Translations under genes and position numbers: made by a program
Notes under the pieces: model-generated
The model's database searches: none
What the model saw: the letters and a program-made list of their open reading frames with translations, nothing else
Told to the model about the DNA's origin: nothing
In this document: positions 11,263 to 20,512 of the stretch, in pieces
How positions within the stretch are numbered: position 1 is the first letter of the stretch
How the letters are laid out: each line of letters starts with the position of its first letter
Source of the DNA: Imbricaverruca yamaguchii
Lineage: Eukaryota; Arthropoda; Thecostraca; Neoverrucidae
Reading direction: 5' to 3'
Assembly (NCBI GenBank): GCA_034440575.1
Contig: JAOTOL010001562.1
Span: 1,791,001 to 1,855,000 of the forward strand
Length of the DNA stretch: 64,000 bases

Positions 11263-11930
11263 TGCGAGAATTCTGCGCGCACATATTAATCACAGCATTT
11301 GAAATACAAACGTTAAATAAATTACATACATAACAATGCCACTTATTATCATTGCAACCACAACATTATAGTGCCACCATACTATCCCAACTCGAATGGT
11401 GTCCCGTCCTTCGATCCCTTTCAGGGGCAGGAGGGCCGGGCTGCTTGGCTTCGAGCGGTCACCTTCGGGGTCACGTTACAGTGATTCATACGGGTCGGCG
11501 CTTTGTCAGCGTCGGCCGCGACACGTGAGCAGTAGTCGGCCTCGGCAGTGAGACGCAAGAAGGGGTGGAGTGCGTGCTGCGTAAGCGCGTGGGACGAACG
11601 CTTGGACTGACCAAACTACGACTACGACTACCAGTCAACTTTAACTTACCGGTGCTAGGGCTCACAAAACTCTAGCATCAAAGTGGATCAATATTCACAG
11701 AGTGCTGTGACTACCTGAAGTAATCGAAAGGTAAGCCCGGCCTCCGTGATTGCCCATTGACGTTGCGTTCCCCCGTGACCATTACCTGCTACTGCCTATT
11801 CCATAATACCTCACTCGCCTATTAATTTCCTGAACTAATCAGACACCAAAACAAACAATTTCTTACGAACACAATTCAACTTCAACACCATCGATATCAT
11901 CTGTGTAGGGTTCACAAAATAATTCTTACA
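11263..11930 (+). repeat. BEL/Pao 5' LTR
   Basis: It starts TGCGAGAATTCTGCG and ends AATTCTTACA. It contains AATAAA at about 11316, which the 3' copy lacks because of an A-to-C difference. The 289-nt leader after it includes a short direct repeat of TTTTCGCCTA blocks (about 12138-12180). Confidence 0.95.
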
Positions 11931-12219
11931 CAGATAACTGTGAATATTGTTTTTCGGTGAATTGTACGTCGCACTAGCGGTCTAATTCATCCGGATCATT
12001 CATTGGCCACACACACATTGTTTTCTCGACAATCGGTTCTTTGTCGTTTGGCAAGGTTTTCATCTGGCTTTTCGGCAAGCTTTTCGCACAGAATTTGGGA
12101 GGATTTTCGCTTAGCTCTCGGCGGGATTCCGCCCAGCTTTTCGCCTACATTTTCGCCTATATTTTCGCCTAGATTTACGCCTACACCGTTGCTTGTCAAC
12201 AATTTTGTTGCTTTTCACC

Positions 12220-14385
12220 ATGGATCAGTCGAAAACTGCTCGTTCAAACTGCAGACGCACTTTCACAAGAATCAACAGAAATGTGTTGAAACACATCGCA
12301 TGCAAAGAAGCCCCCGAGCTAGTTCAAGACGGCTGGGCTGAACTGACCACGGCATGGTCTGATGTTCAAAGCAAACATGACGACTACATATCCCTTCTTA
12401 CTGAGGAAGAAAACCTTGACAAGGAAGAATCGTGGATAAGCGAGCTTTACGATGCTTTTTCCGAAACCAAGAAAGCCGTTTTTGATCACACAAAGACAAT
12501 GGTGAAACCCCCGAAAGAAGAACATCGTGATGGATTACGATCATCTGCTGGATGCATCAAGCTACCGGACGTTCAGAAATTGAAGATGCCAATCTTCTCT
12601 GGATCACAAGACGATGTCATGAGTTTCAATGACTTCTTACACATGTTCGACGACCTCATTGGCGGCAACACCATCTACAGTGACGCAGCCAAGCTGATGT
12701 ATTTGAAAACTTACCTGCGCGGCTGTGCCTTGGATACCATAAAACACCTCTCGAACGAGGAGAGCAACTACCCTATCGCAAGGAAGTTCTTGACTGGCGA
12801 GTTCCTTGACGAGGACGTCATAGTCGAGCAGCACATCAAGAAGCTACATGAGTTGACGCCCCCACCAGCGAGGGACTTCGCCGCAATCAGGACGTTTTTC
12901 AATGCTGCGCGTGTTTCCGTCTATGAGCTCAAGACCTTCGGTTACGACGCTTTGGAGGAAAGCACCTTGGGCAGCAAGATTGTCAGCTTCATGATCTGTG
13001 AGAAACTCCCGACTAACTTCAAGTCAAAACTCGGCGCCCTCCTGAAAACTGACTTCCCAAGTACCAAGCAACTGCTTGAAAACTACAACGAAGTCATCAA
13101 ATCCTTGATGCGAACTACTACTCCTCAAGTGAAGACTGAAGCGAAGCAGGTCAAGGAACTACCTGGGATGAGGTCAAACCTCTCCAAGTCGTTCAACCCG
13201 CAGAAGCGACTGCAGCAACGTGGTGCATCGACGTGGCAGGAAGGCAAGGCTTCACTGCAGACGTTCCACACTGAAGCAGAGCATACGATGGGGAAGTCAT
13301 CGAAGCTTGGCAACCCAAGTCCTTCAGCTTCAACCGAGAGGTTCAAGGCATGCAAAATGTGTGAAGGTGCTCACTCCATGTTCAGATGTACCACATTCAC
13401 AACGCCACATACGAGAATTCAACGTCTCAAGGAACTCAACCTGTGCTCCAGATGCAGTGGAGCACACAAACTTACTGAATGTAAAGGCCGAACAACAGGG
13501 CTCACGTATCCGTGCAACATTTGCAGTAGCAAACAACACATCGCAGCTGTGTGCGTCGTCAAACCCGGCGAACCCACTCAACTTCAAAGCAGTCTGCGCA
13601 TCATCTGTAACAATACACACAAAGGACAGTCCGTTCTACTCCCATCGATGTCCATTCTCATGCATGTCAACGACGGAGAAGTCTGCGAACGCGTCAGGTG
13701 CATGGTAGACTACGGTTCGCAAGCCTCGTACATTAGCCAGCAGTTAGCAAATAAATTGGGATTCTGCTCTGAATCGCCACGGACCCAATACAAGGTAAAA
13801 ACCTGTATCGGAGTACAAGACGTCAGCTACAAGACAGTTACGTGTGACGTCATCTTCACACCTACAGCCTGCACCAGACACGACTTCCTAGTCGATGAAC
13901 AGATGAACCTGCAGTACACCATCCCCGGCGTCAAGGATCTTGTCGATACACTCAAGACACAAGGTGTACGACTCGCAGATTCGTTCTTCAACGATATGTC
14001 CTCAGACACAATCGGAGACTTTGACTGTCTTCTTGGAGCTGACATCATCAGCACTCTGAAGCCTCTGAGAACAGTTGATCTAGGTCAAGGTACTGCCCTG
14101 GAAGTGCTGGACGGCCTCCTTCTTTTCGGAGACATTCAGTTCTATCTTCACGGAGTAGACGTCATGAGAATGTCAACCCAAGAAGACAACAGTGACGAGC
14201 AAGGCAGCGGCGGCTATCACACCAGCCGCGCCAACGTTCATCGCGTCCATGCTCATGATCGCGTCCATGTTCATCACGTCCATTCATCGTGTCCATGTTC
14301 ATCGCGTCCATGCAACACCGACAAGCTCACAGGCGATGGCTGGGAAGATCACTGTACCTCCAGCCGCAACGACAACTCAAATTGA
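12220..14385 (+). CDS. gag-pro: BEL/Pao Gag-protease polyprotein
   Basis: The 721-residue frame is best started at ATG 12220 (context CACCATGG), not at upstream TTG codons. Residues about 120-290 form the DUF1759-like capsid region (start KLKMPIFSG). Residues about 377-445 hold Cys/His zinc-binding motifs (CKMCEGAH, CSRCSGAH, CNICSSKQH). From about residue 490 follows a retropepsin-like DUF1758 domain with the second motif LLGADII. The active-site triplet is Asp497-Tyr498-Gly499, where the family has Asp-Ser/Thr-Gly, so activity is questionable. The last 50 residues are His/Arg/Val-rich, from a short tandem repeat (14237-14312). The stop is TGA 14383-14385. The same frame stays open into pol. 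Gag would assemble cytoplasmic particles that package element RNA. Confidence 0.92.
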   Translation: MDQSKTARSNCRRTFTRINRNVLKHIACKEAPELVQDGWAELTTAWSDVQSKHDDYISLLTEEENLDKEESWISELYDAFSETKKAVFDHTKTMVKPPKEEHRDGLRSSAGCIKLPDVQKLKMPIFSGSQDDVMSFNDFLHMFDDLIGGNTIYSDAAKLMYLKTYLRGCALDTIKHLSNEESNYPIARKFLTGEFLDEDVIVEQHIKKLHELTPPPARDFAAIRTFFNAARVSVYELKTFGYDALEESTLGSKIVSFMICEKLPTNFKSKLGALLKTDFPSTKQLLENYNEVIKSLMRTTTPQVKTEAKQVKELPGMRSNLSKSFNPQKRLQQRGASTWQEGKASLQTFHTEAEHTMGKSSKLGNPSPSASTERFKACKMCEGAHSMFRCTTFTTPHTRIQRLKELNLCSRCSGAHKLTECKGRTTGLTYPCNICSSKQHIAAVCVVKPGEPTQLQSSLRIICNNTHKGQSVLLPSMSILMHVNDGEVCERVRCMVDYGSQASYISQQLANKLGFCSESPRTQYKVKTCIGVQDVSYKTVTCDVIFTPTACTRHDFLVDEQMNLQYTIPGVKDLVDTLKTQGVRLADSFFNDMSSDTIGDFDCLLGADIISTLKPLRTVDLGQGTALEVLDGLLLFGDIQFYLHGVDVMRMSTQEDNSDEQGSGGYHTSRANVHRVHAHDRVHVHHVHSSCPCSSRPCNTDKLTGDGWEDHCTSSRNDNSN

Positions 14386-14388
14386 CGG
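14383..14388 (+). promoter_or_regulatory. In-frame UGA-CGG: candidate stop-codon readthrough site between gag-pro and pol
   Basis: The gag-pro frame ends AAT-TGA-CGG, and the same frame continues open for over 4 kb through RT, RNase H and integrase. The first in-frame ATG downstream is at 14779. UGA followed by CGG is one of the established leaky stop contexts in several RNA virus groups. The alternatives are a single point mutation that killed this copy, or internal initiation at 14779. Confidence 0.5.
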
Positions 14389-17300
14389 TTTCCGCATCTG
14401 TTGGCAACCAGCAGATGCAACCACGACAAACAGCAGGTGTGTACTTGTAACCACTGCAGCGGACACGAAGCCGCTGCTACTCAACCAGAAACAATTGTGA
14501 GTGAGTTGGACAACTCCCCACAAGCCGTGCCACATCAACAAACGAACAACAAACAACAAACGAACAACAAACAACAAACGAACAACAAACAACAAACGAA
14601 CAACAAACAACAAACGAACAACAAACAACAAACAAACAACAAACAACAAACGAACAACAAACAACAAACGAAAAACAAACAACAAACGAACAACAAACGA
14701 CAAACAGCAACGTCACAACAAACTTCGAACGCACAACCAACATCAGGGATAACTTCAGCGCCTACATCGACTTCTTCAATGTCGACATCACCTCCACCAC
14801 CAAACTCAACCGAGGTGTGTCATTCAGCACCTTCTATGACTTCATTACCAACAGGAGCAATGGAACCTGTGGCTGGTGACGCTTCAAGGGAGTCCATCAC
14901 CAACTGCACGCCACCTCTGGCTGTCTTGGTGAACTCCACGCTACATCCGAAGACAACATACTTCCACCCGCTGGCTCACACTTCGTCCAGCGATAGCGAT
15001 GTTGATCTTCAAGTCGAGCATATGTTTAACATCGAGAGTATAGGAATCAAGGAAGAAAATGACGTATCATCTCAGGACGAAAATCTTGTGCGGGACTTCA
15101 CCAGGGAAGTGGAGTTTAAGGACGGTAGATACTTCGTTAAGATCCCGTTTAACGAGAAGATTTCACAAGTTCCGGAAAGCTATGAAATAGCCATGGCCAC
15201 GATGAAGAAAGTTCACGACAGGCTGTCGAAAAAAGGCATGCTAGACGCTTACTCAGCTGTCTTTCTGCAACAACTGCGAGATGGCATCATTGAGGAGGTT
15301 GACTTGAAGACTGCCACAGCCAACCAACGAGTGTTTATTCCTCACCATGCCGTTATCAAGACTGATGCACAAACCACAACGAAAATCCGCCCCGTCTTCA
15401 ACTGCAGTCTCAAAATCGGAGACCTGCCATCATTGAACGACGCATGTTTCAAAGGAATCGATCTTCTTAACGACCTGGTCACTCTGCTTCTGCGTTTCCG
15501 CACGAACAGACACGTACTCATGGCGGACATCGAGAAGGCCTTCCTACAGATATACCTGAAGTATGAGGAAGATAAAGACCGATTCTGCTTCCTTTGGCAG
15601 AATGAAGAGGGCCTCAAAGCGTATCGTTTCCGGACGATCCTGTTCGGACTCAACTGCTCGCCGTTCATTCTCAACCGTGTTCTTCAACTTCATCTTGAAA
15701 AGTTTCCCGCTTCTGCGGCAGCCGTTGCTCTCAAGCAGTCGATGTACGTGGACAACTTTCTCTTCTCAACTTCAGAAGAACAGGTCCTTCACTCCGTCTA
15801 CACCGACAGCATACAGATCCTACAGCAAGGAGGATTCAACCTTCGCAGTTGGGTTTCCAATCACCAACCTCTCGTGGACACCATGGCGTCTCAAGGTACG
15901 CTGAATCATCATGACGCACCTGAAGAGAAAGCCCTCGGATACCTCTACGACACCAAGCGGGACATGATGTCACTGGCTGACTTCAGTTTCGAAGAGAAAC
16001 CGCAACACATCACGAAACGACAGCTTCTGAGTAACATCAGTAAAGTTTTCGACCCACTCTCGCTGACCCTGCCTGTGAGCATCCGAGGAAGGCTCCTCAT
16101 GAAGCAGGTGTGGAAGGAGGGAACAGCATGGGATGAAGACGTGTCACCCGATGTTTATCAGCAATGGACTCAGTTGAAGAACGACCTCCTACAGCTTCGT
16201 CAGCTTCAGATACCCAGGAAGACTGGAGAGACAGAGCAGAACGTGCCAGCAGAAATTCATCTCTTCTGCGATGGAAGCAAGAAGGGTTACGGATTCGTCT
16301 GCTACCTGAAGCAGGAAGGCTCTGTGCCGCAACTGGTCTTCGCAAAGGGCAAACTTGCACCGGACGACAAGAGCATCCCGCAGCTGGAGCTCCTCGCTGT
16401 CTTTCTAGCGTTAAAGTGCCTATCGCTGATTCTGGACTCTCTCGTTCTACCCGTCAGCCACATCTACCTCTGGAGCGACGCTCAAGTAGTCCTCGAGTGG
16501 GTGTCAACAGGCTGCAAGTCGAAAAGCAAATTCACCAGTAACCGGCTAGAAGATATCACCTCCATGAAGGTGAAGCTGCGAGAAAAGTATAAGTGCGAGC
16601 TCACCCATCACTACGTAGACTCCTCTTCGAACGTTGCAGATATGCTCACGCGTGGCATATCTACAAGAGAACTAAGCAAGAAGCTGCATCAGTGGCTCCA
16701 CGGACCGGACTGGCTCTCTGATGACTCAGAGAAATGGCCAACAAGTCCTCTGCACTGTCTGTCCGAAGATGCCAAGCAGACTGTCGATCTCCAGAATCGA
16801 CTGACTGGAATGGAGGTACCAACAACTCCATCAACTGCACCCATCATGGACATCAATCACTTCTCTTCACTGCGAAGACTACACCGAGTGACTGCACGCG
16901 TGTTCCAGTTTGTGAACAAGCTGAAGCGCAGGCAAGCCGACACTCAGCTACAAGCTGAGCAGTACTGGCTGAAGGTGATGCAAGTGGAGTCCTTCAACGC
17001 TGAACTCAAGTATCTGCACGACCTCAAGAAAGAACCAAGACCGACCAAGCCAGGGACACCCACGCCAAGGCTGGTGAGCGACCTAAACCTTTTCGTTGAC
17101 CAACATGGATTACTGCGGTGTCAGGGCAGGCTATCCAAGCTGAACATGTACTCATATGCAGTGCATAATCCCATTCTTCTCGGCAAAAATCATCGGCTGA
17201 CAACACTACAAATCGAAGACCAGCACTTGCAGTGCAAACATCTTGGAGTCGGTACAACCCTCACCGAACTTCGGGAGAGAGGATTCTGGCTGCCGTGTGG

Positions 17301-18519
17301 ACGCCAATGCGTGAAGCGAGTGCTCGCTGACTGCATCACGTGCAAGAAACTCAATGCGTTCGCATACGCTTACCCAAAGATGACCAACCTACCAAAAGAA
17401 AGAATGCAATTCATCAAATCGTTCAACGACACAGCCATTGACTACACGGGCCACATCTTTGTGGAAGAGCCAGATGGCAGCCTGAAGAAGATGTACATCG
17501 TGCTGTATACCTGTCTTGCTCTGCGCTGCATCCATCTAGATCTGGTACCAGACCTCAGCCTGCATGCATTCCTCCAGTCGTTCAGACGCTTCTGTAGCAC
17601 CTACTGTGTTCCAGAGTCACTTTACACAGACAATGCGAAGCATTTCATAGCCAGCCAAAAGGTGCTGGGTAACATCTTCACCAGTAACGAATTTCAAGAC
17701 CATCTGACTCAACACAACATCAAGCACAGCACGATACCCGTCTACGCCAGCTGGGTAGGAGGAGTCTATGAGAGACAGATCAAGACTGTGAAACAGTGCC
17801 TTTACAAAGTGGTAGGACGAGCAAAACTGGACTACTACGAGCTGCTTACCCAACTGAGTGAAATCCAGAACATCGTCAACAGTCGACCGATCACGTATGT
17901 GCACAGCGACCTTGATGAAATCGAGCCTCTGACTCCAAACAAGATTCTCAAGCTTCATACGAACCCAAGACTCCAGCTAGTGGATAGTTCTGACGAACAC
18001 GATCCTCTGTGGATGTCGACCGCTGAGGAAGCTCATCAGCAGCTGAATCACACACTGCAAGAACAACAGAAACTACTCGAACACTACAAGAACATGTGGT
18101 ATGGTCACTACTTGCTCGGCCTCCGTGAGACAGCCCGGGAAGTTTTTCAGACTGCCTGGGAGGACAAGATCGCAGTCGGAGATATCGTGCTTATCAGCAC
18201 AAAGAACAAGCCAAGAATCTTCTGGCATCTGGGAAGAGTTCTGAAGCTGCTTCACGGAGATGATGGTCGTGTACGGCAAGTCCTACTGAAGACAAGCACC
18301 GGCCAAACGACTCGCTACTCTGTAGCACATCTCTACCCTCTCGAAATTCAGTGCACCCATACAGGACAGAGTCCACCAACAGACACTTCTCACCAAACAG
18401 ATGATCCCATACAGAGCGTTCAACTGAGAGACGAGTCAGCTGTCAGGCAACCTAGACGGGAAGCAGCCATCCGACAGGACAAGTTGGTGAAGGGCCTGGC
18501 TTTAGCCGGCAACATATAG
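14386..18519 (+). CDS. pol: BEL/Pao Pol: reverse transcriptase, RNase H, integrase
   Basis: The frame is open from the codon after the UGA to TAG 18517-18519. Residues below count from codon 14401. Residues about 45-100 are QQTNNK repeats and a Ser/Thr-rich linker. RT spans about 232-500 with palm motif ADIEKAFLQI and catalytic YVDN (Y449), a variant of YxDD. RNase H starts at D624 (DGSKKGYGF) with WSDAQVVLEW and a C-terminal NVADMLTRG. The integrase zinc finger (H-x3/4-H, CITCKK) precedes the catalytic Asp1014, Asp1077 and Glu1124. A DUF5641-type domain closes the protein (VGDIVLIS to VAHLYPLE). It copies element RNA into DNA and inserts it in the nucleus. It overlaps nothing and shares the gag-pro frame. 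Confidence 0.93.
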   Translation, partial: RFPHLLATSRCNHDKQQVCTCNHCSGHEAAATQPETIVSELDNSPQAVPHQQTNNKQQTNNKQQTNNKQQTNNKQQTNNKQQTNNKQQTNNKQQTKNKQQTNNKRQTATSQQTSNAQPTSGITSAPTSTSSMSTSPPPPNSTEVCHSAPSMTSLPTGAMEPVAGDASRESITNCTPPLAVLVNSTLHPKTTYFHPLAHTSSSDSDVDLQVEHMFNIESIGIKEENDVSSQDENLVRDFTREVEFKDGRYFVKIPFNEKISQVPESYEIAMATMKKVHDRLSKKGMLDAYSAVFLQQLRDGIIEEVDLKTATANQRVFIPHHAVIKTDAQTTTKIRPVFNCSLKIGDLPSLNDACFKGIDLLNDLVTLLLRFRTNRHVLMADIEKAFLQIYLKYEEDKDRFCFLWQNEEGLKAYRFRTILFGLNCSPFILNRVLQLHLEKFPASAAAVALKQSMYVDNFLFSTSEEQVLHSVYTDSIQILQQGGFNLRSWVSNHQPLVDTMASQGTLNHHDAPEEKALGYLYDTKRDMMSLADFSFEEKPQHITKRQLLSNISKVFDPLSLTLPVSIRGRLLMKQVWKEGTAWDEDVSPDVYQQWTQLKNDLLQLRQLQIPRKTGETEQNVPAEIHLFCDGSKKGYGFVCYLKQEGSVPQLVFAKGKLAPDDKSIPQLELLAVFLALKCLSLILDSLVLPVSHIYLWSDAQVVLEWVSTGCKSKSKFTSNRLEDITSMKVKLREKYKCELTHHYVDSSSNVADMLTRGISTRELSKKLHQWLHGPDWLSDDSEKWPTSPLHCLSEDAKQTVDLQNRLTGMEVPTTPSTAPIMDINHFSSLRRLHRVTARVFQFVNKLKRRQADTQLQAEQYWLKVMQVESFNAELKYLHDLKKEPRPTKPGTPTPRLVSDLNLFVDQHGLLRCQGRLSKLNMYSYAVHNPILLGKNHRLTTLQIEDQHLQCKHLGVGTTLTELRERGFWLPCGRQCVKRVLADCITCKKLNAFAYAYPKMTNLPKERMQFIKSFNDTAIDYTGHIFVEEPDGSLKKMYIVLYTCLALRCIHLDLVPDLSLHAFLQSFRRFCSTYCVPESLYTDNAKHFIASQKVLGNIFTSNEFQDHLTQHNIKHSTIPVYASWVGGVYERQIKTVKQCLYKVVGRAKLDYYELLTQLSEIQNIVNSRPITYVHSDLDEIEPLTPNKILKLHTNPRLQLVDSSDEHDPLWMSTAEEAHQQLNHTLQEQQKLLEHYKNMWYGHYLLGLRETAREVFQTAWEDKIAVGDIVLISTKNKPRIFWHLGRVLKLLHGDDGRVRQVLLKTSTGQTTRYSVAHLYPLEIQCTHTGQSPPTDTSHQTDDPIQSVQLRDESAVRQPRREAAIRQDKLVKGLALAGNI
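14536..14697 (+). repeat. In-frame 18-bp coding minisatellite (QQTNNK)9 in pol
   Basis: Nine 18-bp units CAACAAACGAACAACAAA encode QQTNNK in the pol frame (one unit has QQTKNK). The repeat is stop-free and a multiple of 3, so copy-number change preserves the frame. It lies about 150 nt downstream of the UGA. Confidence 0.95.
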
Positions 18520-18594
18520 AAGGCCATCGACTACACATATGGCACAATGCATAGACACTTCCATTTCTATGCTAAACTCGAGTTTAGCATCTGT

Positions 18595-18605
18595 TTGTGG
18601 GAGGG
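18595..18605 (+). other. BEL/Pao polypurine tract
   Basis: The purine-rich TGTGGGAGGG directly abuts the 3' LTR start at 18606. This is the expected position for the plus-strand primer. Confidence 0.6.
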
Positions 18606-19272
18606 TGCGAGAATTCTGCGCGCACATATTAATCACAGCATTTGAAATACAAGCGTTAAATACATACATACATAACAATGCCACTTATTATCATTGCAAC
18701 CACAACATTATAGTGCCACCATACTATCCCAACTCGAATGGTGTCCCGTCCTTCGATCCCTTTCAGGGGCAGGAGGGCCGGGCTGCTTGGCTTCGAGCGG
18801 TCACCTTCGGGGTCACGTTACAGTGATTCATACGGGTCGGCGCTTTGTCAGCGTCGGCCGCGACACGTGAGCAGTAGTCGGCCTCGGCAGTGAGACGCAA
18901 GAAGGGGTGGAGTGCGTGCTGCGTAAGCGCGTGGGACGAACGCTTGGACTGACCAAACTACGACTACGACTACCAGTCAACTTTAACTTACCGGTGCTAG
19001 GGCTCACAAAACTCTAGCATCAAAGTGGATCAATATTCACAGAGTGCTGTGACTACCTGAAGTAATCGAAAGGTAAGCCCGGCCTCCGTGATTGCCCATT
19101 GACGTTGCGTTCCCCCGTGACCATTACCTGCTACTGCCTATTCCATAATACCTCACTCGCCTATTAATTTCCTGAACTAATCAGACACCAAAACAAACAA
19201 TTTCTTACGAACACAATTCAACTTCAACACCATCGATATCATCTGTGTAGGGTTCACAAAATAATTCTTACA
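18606..19272 (+). repeat. BEL/Pao 3' LTR
   Basis: It matches the 5' LTR except for an A/G difference and a small change in the ATACATAC stretch (18650-18670). It ends CTTACA and is followed by CCAC. Confidence 0.95.
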
Positions 19273-19276
19273 CCAC

Positions 19277-19351
19277 CTCAAAATAGGGCCACAGTTGACA
19301 GCGCCGCAGAATTACGGTCGTGGCGGCATTCAAACATACCGATATACATAC
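19277..19351. other. Short spacer between two LTR retrotransposons
   Basis: About 75 bp of unassigned DNA ending in CATAC (19347-19351), the left target duplication of the next element. Confidence 0.7.
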
Positions 19352-19620
19352 TGTGATGTGATGTGTGATATGATGACGCATCGACACGGCGTGAGTCACT
19401 GGCATGGCGTGATTCACGCGTAAGACTATACGCGTGGATGTCGGGTCGGGGTCAGAGGTGACGAGGGTGTGCTTGCACCTCTGACTCATAGTGGCTATGT
19501 AACCCGCGGCGCGAGGCGGGAGAGGGGCAGTCGGCCGCGACCTGAGCTCTCTGCAGGCTGCGCCTGCGTGCGCCCTCGCTGTTTCCTTCTGGACTTTCTG
19601 ACTTCACCAACGAATATACA
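19352..19620 (+). repeat. Ty3/gypsy-like 5' LTR
   Basis: 269 bp with TG...CA ends, identical by eye to the 3' copy. I could not recognise a standard tRNA primer-binding site right after 19620. Confidence 0.95.
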
Positions 19621-19645
19621 AGCTATTTCGGCCAAAATTCCTGAA

Positions 19646-20512
19646 ATGTCAGAAGTAACCACAAGAGGCGAGGTGGAGGTGGCTAGAGGTGCGGCGGCTC
19701 CCACGACAACAGGCGGTGAGACGACGAGGCGCGACGGAGGCGGCGCGTTCGACGCTCGTCTCATCCCGGAGTACGACGGGTCGGCAGACGTGGTGGAATG
19801 GTTCACACGGGCTGAAGTGCTGTGCAAGCACTGCGGTGTGGACCTGACGGGCGTTCTTCCGGCGCGGCTCGCAGGAGGAGCGTTCGCCGTCTGGATGCAA
19901 CTGTCGGAGACGGCGCGGAACTCGGCGGATGCTGTACGTGACGCACTCTACGACGCTTTCGCTATGGACCGGCTGGCGGCCTACAATGCCTACGCAAGTC
20001 GCCGCCTACAGCCCGGTGAGTCGGCGGACGTATATCTGGCAGATCTGCGGCAGCTCGCTACTCGATATGGCGGGGTGCCAGAGAGCGCGCTCACCTGTGC
20101 GTTCATAGCTGGTCTGCCGGACACGGTCCGCATGACGATCCGGGCCGGCACTCGCGCGGAGGCCTTGGACCTCGCCAGCATCTTGGCGCGCGCGCGGGCC
20201 GTCCTGAGCGATGAGCGTGTCGCAGTGACGGCGGCCGCGGCGCGCGGGGGAGGCATCTCCGCGCGCTCCCGCAGCGCCGCGGGCGGTGAGACGCCCGCCG
20301 CGACGCTGCTGGTCGTGCGGCGAGCTGGGTCACTTCGCGGCCGCCTGTCCGCGGAAGGAGCCGGGAAAACTCACCGGGAGGCGACGCGTCAGCGCAAGCG
20401 CCGTCTCCCCGAAAATAAGAGGCGCGTTGCCCGTCACCTGGTTGGAGGTGGACGGGTGGACCTGCAGCGTGTTGATCGACACCGGCTGCACAGACACACT
20501 GGTGCACACTGA
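19646..20512 (+). CDS. gag: Ty3/gypsy-like Gag (capsid region)
   Basis: 288 residues from ATG 19646, 25 nt after the LTR. Residues about 35-195 look like a retrotransposon capsid: LIPEYDG, then WFTRAE, then a helical stretch with L--LRQLATRYG and FIAGLPDTVR. This is the usual pattern of gypsy/Mag Gag proteins. Downstream of residue about 195 the frame becomes Ala/Gly/Arg-rich and no longer resembles Gag. The CCHC knuckle that should follow is in the +1 frame starting near 20310. The true Gag therefore either ends by frameshift between 20229 and about 20300, or this copy has a 1-base change there, for example in the G-run at 20246-20250. Confidence 0.8.
   Translation: MSEVTTRGEVEVARGAAAPTTTGGETTRRDGGGAFDARLIPEYDGSADVVEWFTRAEVLCKHCGVDLTGVLPARLAGGAFAVWMQLSETARNSADAVRDALYDAFAMDRLAAYNAYASRRLQPGESADVYLADLRQLATRYGGVPESALTCAFIAGLPDTVRMTIRAGTRAEALDLASILARARAVLSDERVAVTAAAARGGGISARSRSAAGGETPAATLLVVRRAGSLRGRLSAEGAGKTHREATRQRKRRLPENKRRVARHLVGGGRVDLQRVDRHRLHRHTGAH

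Larger units (their letters stand above)
11263..19272 (+). mobile_element. BEL/Pao LTR retrotransposon, near-complete and young
   Basis: The two LTRs are 668 bp (11263-11930) and 667 bp (18606-19272), beginning TG and ending CA. By eye they differ at about three positions, all near bases 45-65. The element is flanked by the 4-bp duplication CCAC (11259-11262 and 19273-19276). Inside are gag with a DUF1759-type capsid region, zinc knuckles, a DUF1758-type aspartic protease, reverse transcriptase, RNase H, integrase and a DUF5641-type C-terminus. This order and set of domains is characteristic of BEL/Pao. No envelope-like frame follows pol. The reading frames have no frameshift, and the single in-frame UGA at 14383 may be a readthrough stop. 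Confidence 0.95.

Noticed and set aside
11018..11302. 94-codon frame just before and into the BEL 5' LTR
   Set aside because: It runs across the insertion junction into the LTR and has no recognised motif.
13125..18379. Minus-strand and alternative-frame ORFs across the retrotransposons
   Set aside because: They are shadows of the gag and pol coding frames.
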